NCBI GenBank assembly: GCA_910588865.1
Contig: CAJUSJ010000060.1
Span: 1 to 23,055, forward strand
DNA from: an uncultured Lachnospiraceae bacterium
GTDB taxonomy: Bacteria; Bacillota; Clostridia; Lachnospirales; Lachnospiraceae
Length of the DNA: 23,055 nucleotides
Direction: 5' to 3'
The first letter of the stretch is position 1, and each line of letters opens with the position of its first letter. The notes under the pieces are model-generated. The model was given only the letters and a program-made list of their open reading frames with translations. It made no database searches and was not told where the DNA came from. The translations under genes and the position numbers were made by a program. Shown here in pieces: positions 1 to 7,221 of the stretch.

Positions 1-17
1 TAAAAAGGAGAGACGAT

Positions 18-1451
18 ATGAGTGGATTGCAGTATGATGTAACGATTATTGGCGGCGGCGTCACAGGCGCCGCGGTGGCCAGAGAACTGTCCAGATACCA
101 GTTAAAGACCTGTCTGGTGGAGAGGGCGGAGGATGTGTGCTCAGGAACCTCCAAGGCCAACAGCGCCATTGTACATGCTGGTTACGACGCGGCCACTGGT
201 TCCATCAAGGCAAAGATGAACGTAGAGGGAAACCGTATGATGGGACAGCTGTCAGAGGACCTGGATTTCTCATTCCGCAGAAACGGTTCCCTTGTGCTGT
301 GCTTTGATGAGGAGGACCGTCCGGCTCTTCAGGCTCTCTATGAGAGGGGGGTGGCCAACGGCGTCCCGGATCTGAAGATAATCACCGGGGACCAGGCCCG
401 GGCCATGGAGCCCAATGTCACCGACCAGGTCGTGGCGGCATTGTACGCTCCCACAGGAGGCATCGTGTGTCCCTTCGGGCTGACCATCGCTCTGGCGGAG
501 AATGCCTGTGACAACGGAGTAGAGTTTAAATTTCTCACAGAGGTGACAGATATTAAAAAGCTGGAAGGCGGCTATGAGCTGGCGGTTAAGGGCCAGGACC
601 CCATCACCACCAGATTCGTGGTCAACGCCGCGGGTGTCTATGGGGATGTGTTCCACAACATGGTATGTGAGGACAAGATCAGGATCGTTCCCAGGAAGGG
701 AGATTACTGTCTGTTAGACCGGGAGGCGGGAAAACATGTGGACAAAACCATTTTCCAGCTGCCGGGCAAGTACGGCAAAGGGATCCTGGTGGCTCCCACC
801 ATCCACGGCAATCTGCTGATCGGCCCCACTGCCACGGATATTGATGACAAAGAGGGAACCTACACTACCGCGGCGGAGCTGGCGGAGGCCGCAAAAAAAT
901 CAGCCATCAGCGTGAAGAACATCCCCTACCGCCAGGTGATCACCTCATTCTCCGGGCTTCGGGCCCATGAGACCAACGACGAGTTCATTATCGGCGAGAG
1001 CGCGGAAGGCTTTTTTGACGCCGCGGGAATCGAGTCCCCGGGTCTGTCCAGCGCGCCGGCTATTGGCGTCTATCTGGCGGAGATGATCGCCCGGAAAGCG
1101 GGAGCCCGGAAGAAAGCGGACTTTATTGCCACCAGAAAGGGAATCCCCCATGTGGCTGCCATGAGCCGGGAAGAGAGAGCCGCCATTATAAAGGAGCGTC
1201 CGGATTACGGCACCATTGTCTGCCGCTGCGAGAATGTCAGCGAGGGTGAGATCGTGGACAGCATCCGCCGTACTTTGGGAGCAAGGTCTCTGGACGGAAT
1301 CAAGAGAAGGGTCCGCCAGGGCATGGGGCGCTGCCAGGCAGGATTTTGTACGCCAAGAACCATGGAGATCTTAAGCCGGGAGGCAGGCATCCCCATGGAA
1401 GAAATCTGTAAAAACCAGCCCGGCTCTGAGATGATCACCGGCGAAGCATAG
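18..1451 (+). CDS. GlpA-like FAD-dependent glycerol-3-phosphate dehydrogenase with C-terminal BFD-type [2Fe-2S] domain
   Basis: Probably oxidises glycerol-3-phosphate to dihydroxyacetone phosphate in an anaerobic (GlpABC-like) system. Seen: an N-terminal FAD Rossmann motif (IIGGGVTGAAVA, residues about 10-21), a DAO-type oxidoreductase body, and a C-terminal cysteine set C402-x-C404, C439-x4-C444 that matches the BFD-like Fer2 domain found in anaerobic GlpA proteins. The 477 residues agree with a DAO domain plus this Fe-S domain. The start is supported by AAGGAGAG a few bases upstream of the ATG. It is the first gene of a tight series: the next gene begins 12 bp downstream, and the two plus the small DUF1667 gene form a recurring trio in Firmicutes and Thermotogae. 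No quinone-anchoring GlpC is present, so the electron acceptor may be NAD(P)+ through the neighbour (inference). Related L-2-hydroxyglutarate oxidases share the fold, so the substrate is inferred from context. Upstream promoter and leader lie outside the window. Confidence 0.88.
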   Translation: MSGLQYDVTIIGGGVTGAAVARELSRYQLKTCLVERAEDVCSGTSKANSAIVHAGYDAATGSIKAKMNVEGNRMMGQLSEDLDFSFRRNGSLVLCFDEEDRPALQALYERGVANGVPDLKIITGDQARAMEPNVTDQVVAALYAPTGGIVCPFGLTIALAENACDNGVEFKFLTEVTDIKKLEGGYELAVKGQDPITTRFVVNAAGVYGDVFHNMVCEDKIRIVPRKGDYCLLDREAGKHVDKTIFQLPGKYGKGILVAPTIHGNLLIGPTATDIDDKEGTYTTAAELAEAAKKSAISVKNIPYRQVITSFSGLRAHETNDEFIIGESAEGFFDAAGIESPGLSSAPAIGVYLAEMIARKAGARKKADFIATRKGIPHVAAMSREERAAIIKERPDYGTIVCRCENVSEGEIVDSIRRTLGARSLDGIKRRVRQGMGRCQAGFCTPRTMEILSREAGIPMEEICKNQPGSEMITGEA

Positions 1452-1463
1452 GAGGAGAAGGAT

Positions 1464-2729
1464 ATGACACATCATGATATCGTAATCATTGGCGGAGGCC
1501 CGGCAGGATTATCCGCGGCAGCGGCAGCAAGAAAAGCGGGAATTCAGGACATCCTGATCTTAGAGCGGGACGGGGTGCTGGGCGGTATCTTAAATCAGTG
1601 CATTCACAACGGGTTCGGCCTCCACACCTTCAAGGAAGAGCTGACCGGTCCGGAGTATGCCGCCAGGTACATCGCCATGGTGGATGAGGAGAAGATTCCT
1701 TACAAGCTGAACACCATTGTGGCTGACATCAGCAAGGACCGTGAAGTTACTTATATCAACAGGGAGGAAGGTCTGATGACCATTAAGGCGGGAGCCATAA
1801 TCCTGGCCATGGGATGCAGGGAGCGCCCGAGAGGAGCCTTAAATACTCCGGGGTATCGTCCGGCTGGTATTTACTCCGCGGGAACCGCCCAGCGTCTCAT
1901 GAACATTGAGGGTTACTGTGTGGGAAAAGAGGTTGTGATTCTGGGCTCTGGTGATATTGGTTTGATCATGGCCAGACGCATGACCCTGGAAGGCGCGAAG
2001 GTAAAAGTGGTGGCAGAACTGATGCCCTACTCCGGCGGCTTAAAGAGGAATATTGTCCAGTGCCTTGACGACTACGGCATTCCCTTAAAGCTGAGCCACA
2101 CCATCATCAATATTGAGGGAAAAGAACGCCTGACAGGCATCACCTTAGCTGAGGTGGACCAAAACCGCGCTCCGATCCCCGGCACCGAAGAGCACTATAC
2201 CTGCGACACCCTTCTTCTCAGCGTGGGACTGATCCCGGAGAATGAGCTGTCCAAGGGCGCCGGCGTGTCCATGAACCAGGTCACCTCCGGCCCCAATGTG
2301 GACGACCGCCTGGAGACAGAGGTGGAGGGCATCTATGCCTGCGGCAATGTGCTCCACGTACATGACCTGGTGGACTTTGTGTCCCAGGAGGCCGCGCTGG
2401 CGGGAGAGAACGCCGCGGCTTATGTAAAGACCGGAAGGACCGGGAAAGAGGGCCGCGCGGTTCCCCTGCTGGCTCAGAATGGTGTCCGCTACACGGTTCC
2501 CCAGGTGCTGAACACAGATACCATGGAGGATACGGTAACTGTGCGTTTTAGAGTGGCTGACGTGTACAAAGACCGCTATATCGCTGTGTACTATGACGAC
2601 AAGCTGATCTCAAGGAAGAAGAAAAAGGTTCTCGCTCCCGGAGAGATGGAGCAGGTAGTGTTAAAGAAGAGCAGCTTCGGGGATTATCCGGATATCAGCA
2701 GGATCAAGATTTGTACGGAGGTGGAATGA
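1464..2729 (+). CDS. GlpB-like NAD(P)/FAD-dependent oxidoreductase
   Basis: A two-dinucleotide-fold flavoprotein, probably the NAD(P)-linked partner of the preceding dehydrogenase. Seen: FAD motif IIGGGPAGLSAAAAA near residues 8-22, a second Rossmann motif GSGDIG at 161-166 for NAD(P)H, and conserved-looking cysteines at C46 (QCIHNGFG) and C118 (MGCRERPRG). The C-terminal 100 residues end in a beta-rich tail including a KKKKV segment. The length of 421 residues fits the 'pyridine nucleotide-disulfide oxidoreductase' proteins that accompany anaerobic GlpA and DUF1667. GGAGGAGAAGG just upstream of ATG 1464 is a strong ribosome binding site. The stop TGA overlaps the start of the next gene, which argues for translational coupling and a complex. 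Function as an electron-transfer subunit is inference. The fold is clear. Confidence 0.87.
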   Translation: MTHHDIVIIGGGPAGLSAAAAARKAGIQDILILERDGVLGGILNQCIHNGFGLHTFKEELTGPEYAARYIAMVDEEKIPYKLNTIVADISKDREVTYINREEGLMTIKAGAIILAMGCRERPRGALNTPGYRPAGIYSAGTAQRLMNIEGYCVGKEVVILGSGDIGLIMARRMTLEGAKVKVVAELMPYSGGLKRNIVQCLDDYGIPLKLSHTIINIEGKERLTGITLAEVDQNRAPIPGTEEHYTCDTLLLSVGLIPENELSKGAGVSMNQVTSGPNVDDRLETEVEGIYACGNVLHVHDLVDFVSQEAALAGENAAAYVKTGRTGKEGRAVPLLAQNGVRYTVPQVLNTDTMEDTVTVRFRVADVYKDRYIAVYYDDKLISRKKKKVLAPGEMEQVVLKKSSFGDYPDISRIKICTEVE

Positions 2730-3091
2730 TGGAAGCGAGGAATTTGATTTGTATTGGCTGTCCTTTAGGCTGTCCAGTGACAGTGACTATAGATGGAGAT
2801 GATATCAGCGTGACCGGCAACACCTGCCCCAGGGGGGCGGATTATGCCAGGAAGGAGGTCACAAACCCTACCAGGATCGTGACCTCCAGCATCCGGGTCA
2901 ACGGCGGCGCTATAGCCAGAGTGTCTGTGAAGACCAAAGATGATATCCCCAAATCCAGGATCTTTGAAGTGATGGAAGAGATCCGGGGTACCCGGGTGGA
3001 CGCTCCGGTGTCCATGGGCCAGGTCCTGATCGCCGACTGCGCCGGGACCGGAGTGGAGATCATCGCGACAAAGAGTGTAGACCGCGTATAA
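2729..3091 (+). CDS. DUF1667 protein, Cys-rich third member of the glycerol-phosphate oxidation trio
   Basis: A 120-residue cytoplasmic protein of the DUF1667 family. Seen: C8-x2-C11-x3-C15 and then C33-P-R-G, a layout like the N-terminal [4Fe-4S] domain of molybdopterin oxidoreductases, followed by a segment of alternating hydrophobic residues and one more Cys near residue 107. I chose ATG 2729 because GGAGG at 2717-2721 lies 7 bp upstream; ATG 2726 would be only 4 bp away and TTG 2711 precedes the site. The start overlaps the upstream TGA by one base. The family is usually found with GlpA- and GlpB-like oxidoreductases, so an Fe-S electron-transfer role in that complex, taking the place of GlpC, is a reasonable inference. 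No direct function is established that I know of. Confidence 0.85.
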   Translation: MEARNLICIGCPLGCPVTVTIDGDDISVTGNTCPRGADYARKEVTNPTRIVTSSIRVNGGAIARVSVKTKDDIPKSRIFEVMEEIRGTRVDAPVSMGQVLIADCAGTGVEIIATKSVDRV

Positions 3092-3095
3092 CCGC

Positions 3096-3206
3096 GGCTG
3101 CCTGGCAATCTCCCCCCTTTTTGCTATGATACGGCCAGGCGGCCCGGCTGACTTTATACAGATCGGTCCGGCGGCAGAGGTTCCCCCCTTTAACAGCCTC
3201 TGCCGC
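3096..3206 (+). other. Twin hairpins with identical C-rich loops in the gap after the DUF1667 gene
   Basis: The 159-bp gap between two same-strand genes contains two inverted repeats. Hairpin 1 has arms at 3096-3106 and 3134-3144 (11 bp with one T.G pair). Hairpin 2 has perfect 10-bp arms at 3171-3180 and 3197-3206. Both loops contain CCCCCCTTT. Neither stem is followed by a T-run, so these are not ordinary terminators. The C-rich loops could pair with Shine-Dalgarno sequences, as in several Gram-positive small RNAs. This is inference; the inverted repeats and the shared loop motif are read directly. Confidence 0.5.
3102..3130 (+). promoter_or_regulatory. Weak candidate promoter upstream of the HAD phosphatase gene
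   Basis: CTGGCA at 3102-3107 and TATGAT at 3125-3130 are separated by 17 bp. The -10 box is good and the -35 box only 4 of 6. It overlaps the loop of the first hairpin. If used, transcription would start near 3137 and the second hairpin would lie in the leader of the HAD gene. Confidence 0.3.
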
Positions 3207-3250
3207 TGACAAGACCGGAAATAAAAATCCATAAGATTGAGAGGATTCAG

Positions 3251-4111
3251 GTGGAAAATGAAAAAAAAGCTGTCAGGCCTGAGAAGGATCAGGAACGGAC
3301 AGAGCTGCTGAAAAAAATTAATTTATTCGTGCTGGACATGGACGGTACCTTTTATCTGGGGGACCAGGTCATTGACGGGGCCCTGGAATTTGTCCGTTAT
3401 GTGGAGGAGAAGGGGCGGAGAATCCTGTTTTTTACCAACAATTCTTCCCGCTCTCCCCGGGTTTACATGGAGCGGCTGGCGTCCATGGGATGCCCGATCC
3501 GGCGGGATCAGATCATGACCTCCGGGGATGTGACCATCACATACCTGAAAGAAACTTATAGAGGAAAGACCATATATCTGGTGGGAACCCCGGATCTGGA
3601 AGAAAGCTTTAAACAGGAAGGGATCCTGCTGTGGAGAGAAGGGGACCCCCGTCCGGATATTGTGGTGGTGGGTTTTGACACCACACTGACCTATGAGAAG
3701 CTTAACCGGGCCTGTGGGTTTATCCGGGAGGGCTCCATATTCCTGGCCACCCATTTGGACATCAACTGCCCGACGGAAAACGGTTTTATGCCGGACTGCG
3801 GGGCCTTCTGCGCTGCCATCACATTGTCCACAGGGGTGGAACCCAAGTATCTGGGCAAGCCTTTCAGGGAGACCGTGGACATGGTGCTGGTGAGGACAGG
3901 TGAGGACAGGGACAGGGTGGCCTTTGTGGGCGACAGGCTCTACACGGATGTGGCCACCGGGGTAAACCATGGTGCCACCGGGCTTTTGGTCCTGTCCGGC
4001 GAGACGAAAATGGAAGACCTGGAAAAATCCCAGGTAAAGCCGGATGGCGTCTACCGGTCATTAGGCGAGATGAAGGAGCTGCTGGAAGAAGCTTTAACAA
4101 AAATTAAATAA
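3251..4111 (+). CDS. HAD superfamily class IIA phosphatase (NagD / phosphoglycolate-glycerol-phosphate phosphatase type)
   Basis: A cytoplasmic phosphatase of the HAD-IIA (NagD-like) group that hydrolyses small phosphate monoesters such as glycerol phosphate, phosphoglycolate or sugar phosphates. Seen: motif I D29-M-D31-G-T, motif II T62-N-N in FFTNNSS, the conserved Lys in LGKPF (K203) and motif III GDRLYTD around D228-D233. The C2-type cap lies between motifs II and III. At 286 residues it is slightly longer than typical NagD because of an N-terminal charged stretch of about 20 residues. The start is GTG; GAGAGGA lies about 7 bp upstream and the nearby ATG at 3258 is out of frame. Location between a glycerol-3-phosphate dehydrogenase set and a glycerophosphodiesterase suggests glycerol-phosphate as substrate (inference). 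Confidence 0.88.
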   Translation: MENEKKAVRPEKDQERTELLKKINLFVLDMDGTFYLGDQVIDGALEFVRYVEEKGRRILFFTNNSSRSPRVYMERLASMGCPIRRDQIMTSGDVTITYLKETYRGKTIYLVGTPDLEESFKQEGILLWREGDPRPDIVVVGFDTTLTYEKLNRACGFIREGSIFLATHLDINCPTENGFMPDCGAFCAAITLSTGVEPKYLGKPFRETVDMVLVRTGEDRDRVAFVGDRLYTDVATGVNHGATGLLVLSGETKMEDLEKSQVKPDGVYRSLGEMKELLEEALTKIK

Positions 4112-4165
4112 TGGTGGCGGCCGCGGGAGCTGACATCAGAAAATGAGAGAGAGGACTCTGAAAAA

Positions 4166-4912
4166 ATGAAAGTATATGCGCACAGAGGTTACAGTGGAAT
4201 GTATCCGGAGAATACCATGCTGGCTTTTAAAAAGGCGGCAGAGACAGGCTGTGATGGGATTGAACTGGACGTTCAGCTGACTAAAGACCAGGTTGTGGTG
4301 ATCATCCACGACGAGAATATTGACCGCACCACAGATGGCGCGGGTATGGTGAGAGACTATACTTACGAGGAACTCAAGAAGTTCAACGCGGGAGTATTAT
4401 TTCCCGACATAACGGATTTTCAGCCTATTCCGACTTTCGAAGAGTACTGTGCGTGGGTGGCTGATACTGGGCTGGAGACTAACATTGAGATCAAGACAGG
4501 CATCTATTATTATGAGGATATTGAGAAAAAGACCGTGGATCTTATCCGCAAATACGGATTGGAGAAGAAAGTGATGTTCTCCTCCTTTAACCATATGTCT
4601 TTAGTGAGAGCGAAAGAACTGCTGCCGGAAGCGGAGTGCGGCGCGCTGCTGGGCGAGACAGGGATAGGCAACCCGGGATATTACTGTCGCGCCCAGGGAT
4701 TTGAGTGCTACCATCCCGGGTATCAGAGCGTCACAAAGGAGATCGTGGACCAGTGCGGCAAGTACGGGGTCAAGATCAATGTCTGGACCATAAACGGCCT
4801 CCATGAGCTGGAGCGGCTCTGTGAGTGGGGCTGCGACGGCGTTATCACCAATTATCCTGAGGTGTGCCGGGTCTGGGCCGCGTACAAGGACAAGAAAAAA
4901 CAATCCACATAA
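4166..4912 (+). CDS. Glycerophosphodiester phosphodiesterase (cytoplasmic, UgpQ-like)
   Basis: Hydrolyses glycerophosphodiesters to sn-glycerol-3-phosphate and an alcohol. Seen: the GDPD TIM-barrel signature with H6-R-G and P14-E-N-T at the N-terminus, metal ligands E33 and D35 in GIELDVQLTKD, the second catalytic His H48-D in IIHDENIDRTTDG, E-I-K later in the barrel (TNIEIKTG), and a C-terminal VWTIN motif (NVWTINGL) and CDGVITNYP. The length of 248 residues is typical. There is no signal peptide, so it acts on imported or internal diesters. It supplies glycerol-3-phosphate to the upstream dehydrogenase genes, which fits the cluster. The ribosome binding site (GAGAGAGGA) is moderate. A hairpin terminator follows the stop. 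Confidence 0.92.
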   Translation: MKVYAHRGYSGMYPENTMLAFKKAAETGCDGIELDVQLTKDQVVVIIHDENIDRTTDGAGMVRDYTYEELKKFNAGVLFPDITDFQPIPTFEEYCAWVADTGLETNIEIKTGIYYYEDIEKKTVDLIRKYGLEKKVMFSSFNHMSLVRAKELLPEAECGALLGETGIGNPGYYCRAQGFECYHPGYQSVTKEIVDQCGKYGVKINVWTINGLHELERLCEWGCDGVITNYPEVCRVWAAYKDKKKQST

Positions 4913-4925
4913 GAAACAGCGGCAG

Positions 4926-4963
4926 GCAGCGGACAGAGGAGCAGAATGCTTTTTGTCCGCTGC
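4926..4963 (+). terminator. Hairpin terminator after the glycerophosphodiesterase gene
   Basis: A perfect 10-bp inverted repeat (GCAGCGGACA at 4926-4935, TGTCCGCTGC at 4954-4963) with an inner AGCA/TGCT stem in the loop, followed by TATTTGATTTT. The T-rich tail overlaps the -35 box of the glpP promoter, so one transcript stops about where the next begins. Confidence 0.65.
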
Positions 4964-4966
4964 TAT

Positions 4967-4995
4967 TTGATTTTCACAAAGGATTGGTGTATGAT
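4967..4995 (+). promoter_or_regulatory. SigA-type promoter for glpP
   Basis: TTGATT at 4967-4972 and TATGAT at 4990-4995 with a 17-bp spacer. The expected start near 5002 leaves a leader of about 23 nt before the TTG start codon, enough for the Shine-Dalgarno GGAGG at 5011-5015. Confidence 0.7.
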
Positions 4996-5024
4996 AGGGA
5001 GAGAAACGCGGGAGGGAATGAATT

Positions 5025-5585
5025 TTGAGGTTAGAAGATATTTTTGAGTCCTCTCCGGTGATCACGGCCGTGAAGGATGAAAGCGGCTTAGAACACGCCA
5101 TGGGGAAGGATTGTGCGATTGTGTTTATTTTGTACGGGACCGTATGCAATATCCCGAAGATCGTGGAGAAGGTGAAGCTCCACAAAAAACTGGCCATTGT
5201 CCATGTGGACCTGATCATGGGCCTCAGCTCCAAGGAGGTCGCGGTGGACTTTATAAAGGAGAACACCAGGGCTGACGGGATCATCAGCACAAAGCCGGGG
5301 CTGGTAAAGAGAGCCATGGAGCTGGGGCTCATCGGCGGACAGAGGGCATTTCTCATTGACTCCATTGCCCTTGAGAATGTGAGAAAGCAGCTTGTGTCCT
5401 TCCGGCCGGATTTTATGGAGATCATGCCCGGCATGATGCCCAAGATCTTAAAACAGATCAGGGAGATCACATCCATCCCTCTGGTTGCGGGAGGGCTTTT
5501 GTCGGACAAGGGGGACATCATGGCCGCGTTCCAGGCAGGAGTGGACGCGGTGTCTACAACAAAGGAAGACCTGTGGGAGGTATAG
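5025..5585 (+). CDS. glpP: Glycerol-3-phosphate-responsive antiterminator GlpP
   Basis: An RNA-binding antiterminator that, with bound glycerol-3-phosphate, lets transcription pass leader terminators of glp genes (established for the Bacillus family). Seen: the family's TIM-barrel-like pattern with HVDLIMGLSSKEVAVDFIKE, GIISTKPGLVKRAMELGL, DSIALEN, EIMPGMMPK and PLVAGGLLSDKGD; 186 residues match the usual size. The start codon is TTG: GGAGG at 5011-5015 is 9 bp upstream, while ATG 5018 is out of frame and reaches a stop after nine codons. It has its own promoter and lies next to glycerol-phosphate catabolic genes, which are its likely targets. No classical leader terminator/antiterminator target is visible inside the window; the leader of the first gene is cut off. 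Confidence 0.93.
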   Translation: MRLEDIFESSPVITAVKDESGLEHAMGKDCAIVFILYGTVCNIPKIVEKVKLHKKLAIVHVDLIMGLSSKEVAVDFIKENTRADGIISTKPGLVKRAMELGLIGGQRAFLIDSIALENVRKQLVSFRPDFMEIMPGMMPKILKQIREITSIPLVAGGLLSDKGDIMAAFQAGVDAVSTTKEDLWEV

Positions 5586-5595
5586 GAGGCAGAAG

Positions 5596-6489
5596 ATGAA
5601 GATACTGACATATGAAGTGGATGGAAGGAAGAAGCTTGGGATCTGGAACAGGGATGAGACGTGGATCTATCCCATAGAGAGCTTTGGTATAGAGTACAAG
5701 AGGATGCGGGAGGTGATCCAGGGGATAAGCGGGTCTGAGATCCAGCTTTTGAACCATATGGCTTCCAAGGACCCTTATGAGATCCGGGGAGCGGCACCTA
5801 CAAAGGAGGCAAAGATCCTTGCGCCGATCCAGAAGCCGGGACACGATGTGATCTGCCTTGGGATCAACTACATGGATCATGCCCAGGAGTCAGCCCGGTA
5901 TCAGAAGGAGGCTTTTGACGGGGAACGGCCCTACGCGGTGTATTTTTCCAAGCGGGTGAACCGGTGCGTGGGGCATAATGAGGGGATCCCGGCCCACCAG
6001 GATATTGTGGACAGCCTGGACTATGAGGCGGAGCTGGCGGTGATCATAGGGAAGGATGCCAGAAACGTGCCCCGGGAAAAGGCCAGGGATTACATATTCG
6101 GGTATTCGGTAGTCAATGACGTCAGCGCCAGAAATATTCAGACCAGGCATAAACAGTGGTATTTCGGCAAGAGCCTGGACGGTTTCTTTCCCATGGGCCC
6201 CTGTATTGTGACGGCGGAGGAGATCCCATACCCGCCCCGCCTGTCCATCCGGTCTTATGTTAACGGGGAACTGAGGCAGAACAGCAGCACAGATCTTCTG
6301 ATCTTTGACATTGACCATGTGATCAGCGAACTGTCCCAGGGCATGACACTGGAGGCAGGCACCATCATCGCCATGGGGACCCCGGCAGGGGCGGGCATGG
6401 GCTTTGATCCGCCCCGGTTCCTGAAGCCAGGAGATGTGGTCTGCTGCTCCATAGAGAAGATCGGGAAGATCAACAATCCTGTTGTGTGA
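5596..6489 (+). CDS. Fumarylacetoacetate hydrolase (FAH) family enzyme
   Basis: A 297-residue cytosolic enzyme of the FAH family, whose members hydrolyse or decarboxylate diketoacids or isomerise 2-hydroxy-dienoates. Seen: a short N-terminal domain, then CLGINYMDHAQE, YFSKRVNRCVGHNEG, metal-binding E134 and E136 in DYEAELAVIIG, D165 in VVNDVSARN (the E-x-E and Asp 29 residues apart, as in FAHD1), GKSLDGFFPMGP, and IIAMGTPAGAGMG near the C-terminus. I chose ATG 5596 because AGGAGG lies 6 bp upstream; an open frame to the left would overlap glpP in another frame and has no family homology. It starts 10 bp after glpP and is probably co-transcribed with it. The substrate is unknown; nothing in the neighbourhood points to aromatic catabolism. 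Confidence 0.9.
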   Translation: MKILTYEVDGRKKLGIWNRDETWIYPIESFGIEYKRMREVIQGISGSEIQLLNHMASKDPYEIRGAAPTKEAKILAPIQKPGHDVICLGINYMDHAQESARYQKEAFDGERPYAVYFSKRVNRCVGHNEGIPAHQDIVDSLDYEAELAVIIGKDARNVPREKARDYIFGYSVVNDVSARNIQTRHKQWYFGKSLDGFFPMGPCIVTAEEIPYPPRLSIRSYVNGELRQNSSTDLLIFDIDHVISELSQGMTLEAGTIIAMGTPAGAGMGFDPPRFLKPGDVVCCSIEKIGKINNPVV

Positions 6490-6507
6490 CGGAAAAGGGG
6501 GACAGCT

Positions 6508-7221
6508 ATGGATCGACAGACTTACATACAGGGCATAAAGCAGGGGATTCCTGTGGGACTGGGATACCTTGTGGTGTCCTTCACCATAGGGATCGCTGCC
6601 AGGAAGGCCAGCCTGACAGCCGCCCAGGCCACTGTGATGTCTTTTACCAACTTAACTTCAGCGGGACAGTTCGCGTCCTTTGCCCTGATCGCCTCGGGTG
6701 CCCCCTATCTGGAGATGGTGATCTCCCAGGCAGTGATCAATCTGAGGTACTGTCTTATGTCCTGCGCCTTGTCTCAGAAGCTGGACAGCCGTCTGGCGTT
6801 TCACCACCGGCTTTTTCTGGCCATGGGAGTCACGGACGAGATATTCGGGCTCTCCATTGCCCAGAGAGGGAAACTGAATCCCTGGTACACCTATGGGGTC
6901 ATGAGTGTGGCCATACCGGGGTGGACTCTGGGAACCCTGGCGGGGGTGCTGTCCACAGGGGTCCTGCCCCGGACATTTTTAAATGCCATGAACATGGCTC
7001 TCTACGGAATGTTTATCGCGGTATTCATGCCCGCGGCCAGGGAGGACAAAAAGCTGATTCCCGTTATTTTCCTGTCCATGGCTCTCAGCGCCCTGGTTCA
7101 GGCTCTGCCCTGGTTTGACTTTATCTCGTCAGGCATGAAGATTATTATCCTGACGCTGGTGATCTCCCTGGCCGCGGCCTGGATCGTGCCGGTGCCGGAG
7201 GAGGAGGGAGGGAGAACATGA
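6508..7221 (+). CDS. azlC: AzlC family branched-chain amino acid exporter, large subunit
   Basis: A 237-residue integral membrane protein that with AzlD exports branched-chain amino acids or similar compounds. Seen: the AzlC N-terminal pattern KQGIPVGLGYLVVSFTIGIAARKA, a segment SAGQFASFALIASGAPYLEMVISQAVINLRYCLMS split across the second helix (quoted in part from residues 48-86), and several further hydrophobic helices. The C-terminus ends with an acidic, probably cytoplasmic tail. It starts 18 bp after the FAH gene behind AAGGGGGA and overlaps the next gene by four bases, the usual azlCD arrangement. No AsnC/Lrp or other regulator is adjacent. Confidence 0.9.
   Translation: MDRQTYIQGIKQGIPVGLGYLVVSFTIGIAARKASLTAAQATVMSFTNLTSAGQFASFALIASGAPYLEMVISQAVINLRYCLMSCALSQKLDSRLAFHHRLFLAMGVTDEIFGLSIAQRGKLNPWYTYGVMSVAIPGWTLGTLAGVLSTGVLPRTFLNAMNMALYGMFIAVFMPAAREDKKLIPVIFLSMALSALVQALPWFDFISSGMKIIILTLVISLAAAWIVPVPEEEGGRT

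Noticed and set aside
5485..5595. N-terminal extension of the FAH protein overlapping glpP
   Set aside because: It is read in another frame of glpP, is Arg/Cys/Trp-rich, and the true start at 5596 has AGGAGG at 6 bp.
4601..5797. Open frame of 398 codons on the minus strand across three + strand genes
   Set aside because: It lies antisense to the phosphodiesterase, glpP and FAH genes, all with strong family motifs, and its translation is Ser/Pro-rich low complexity.
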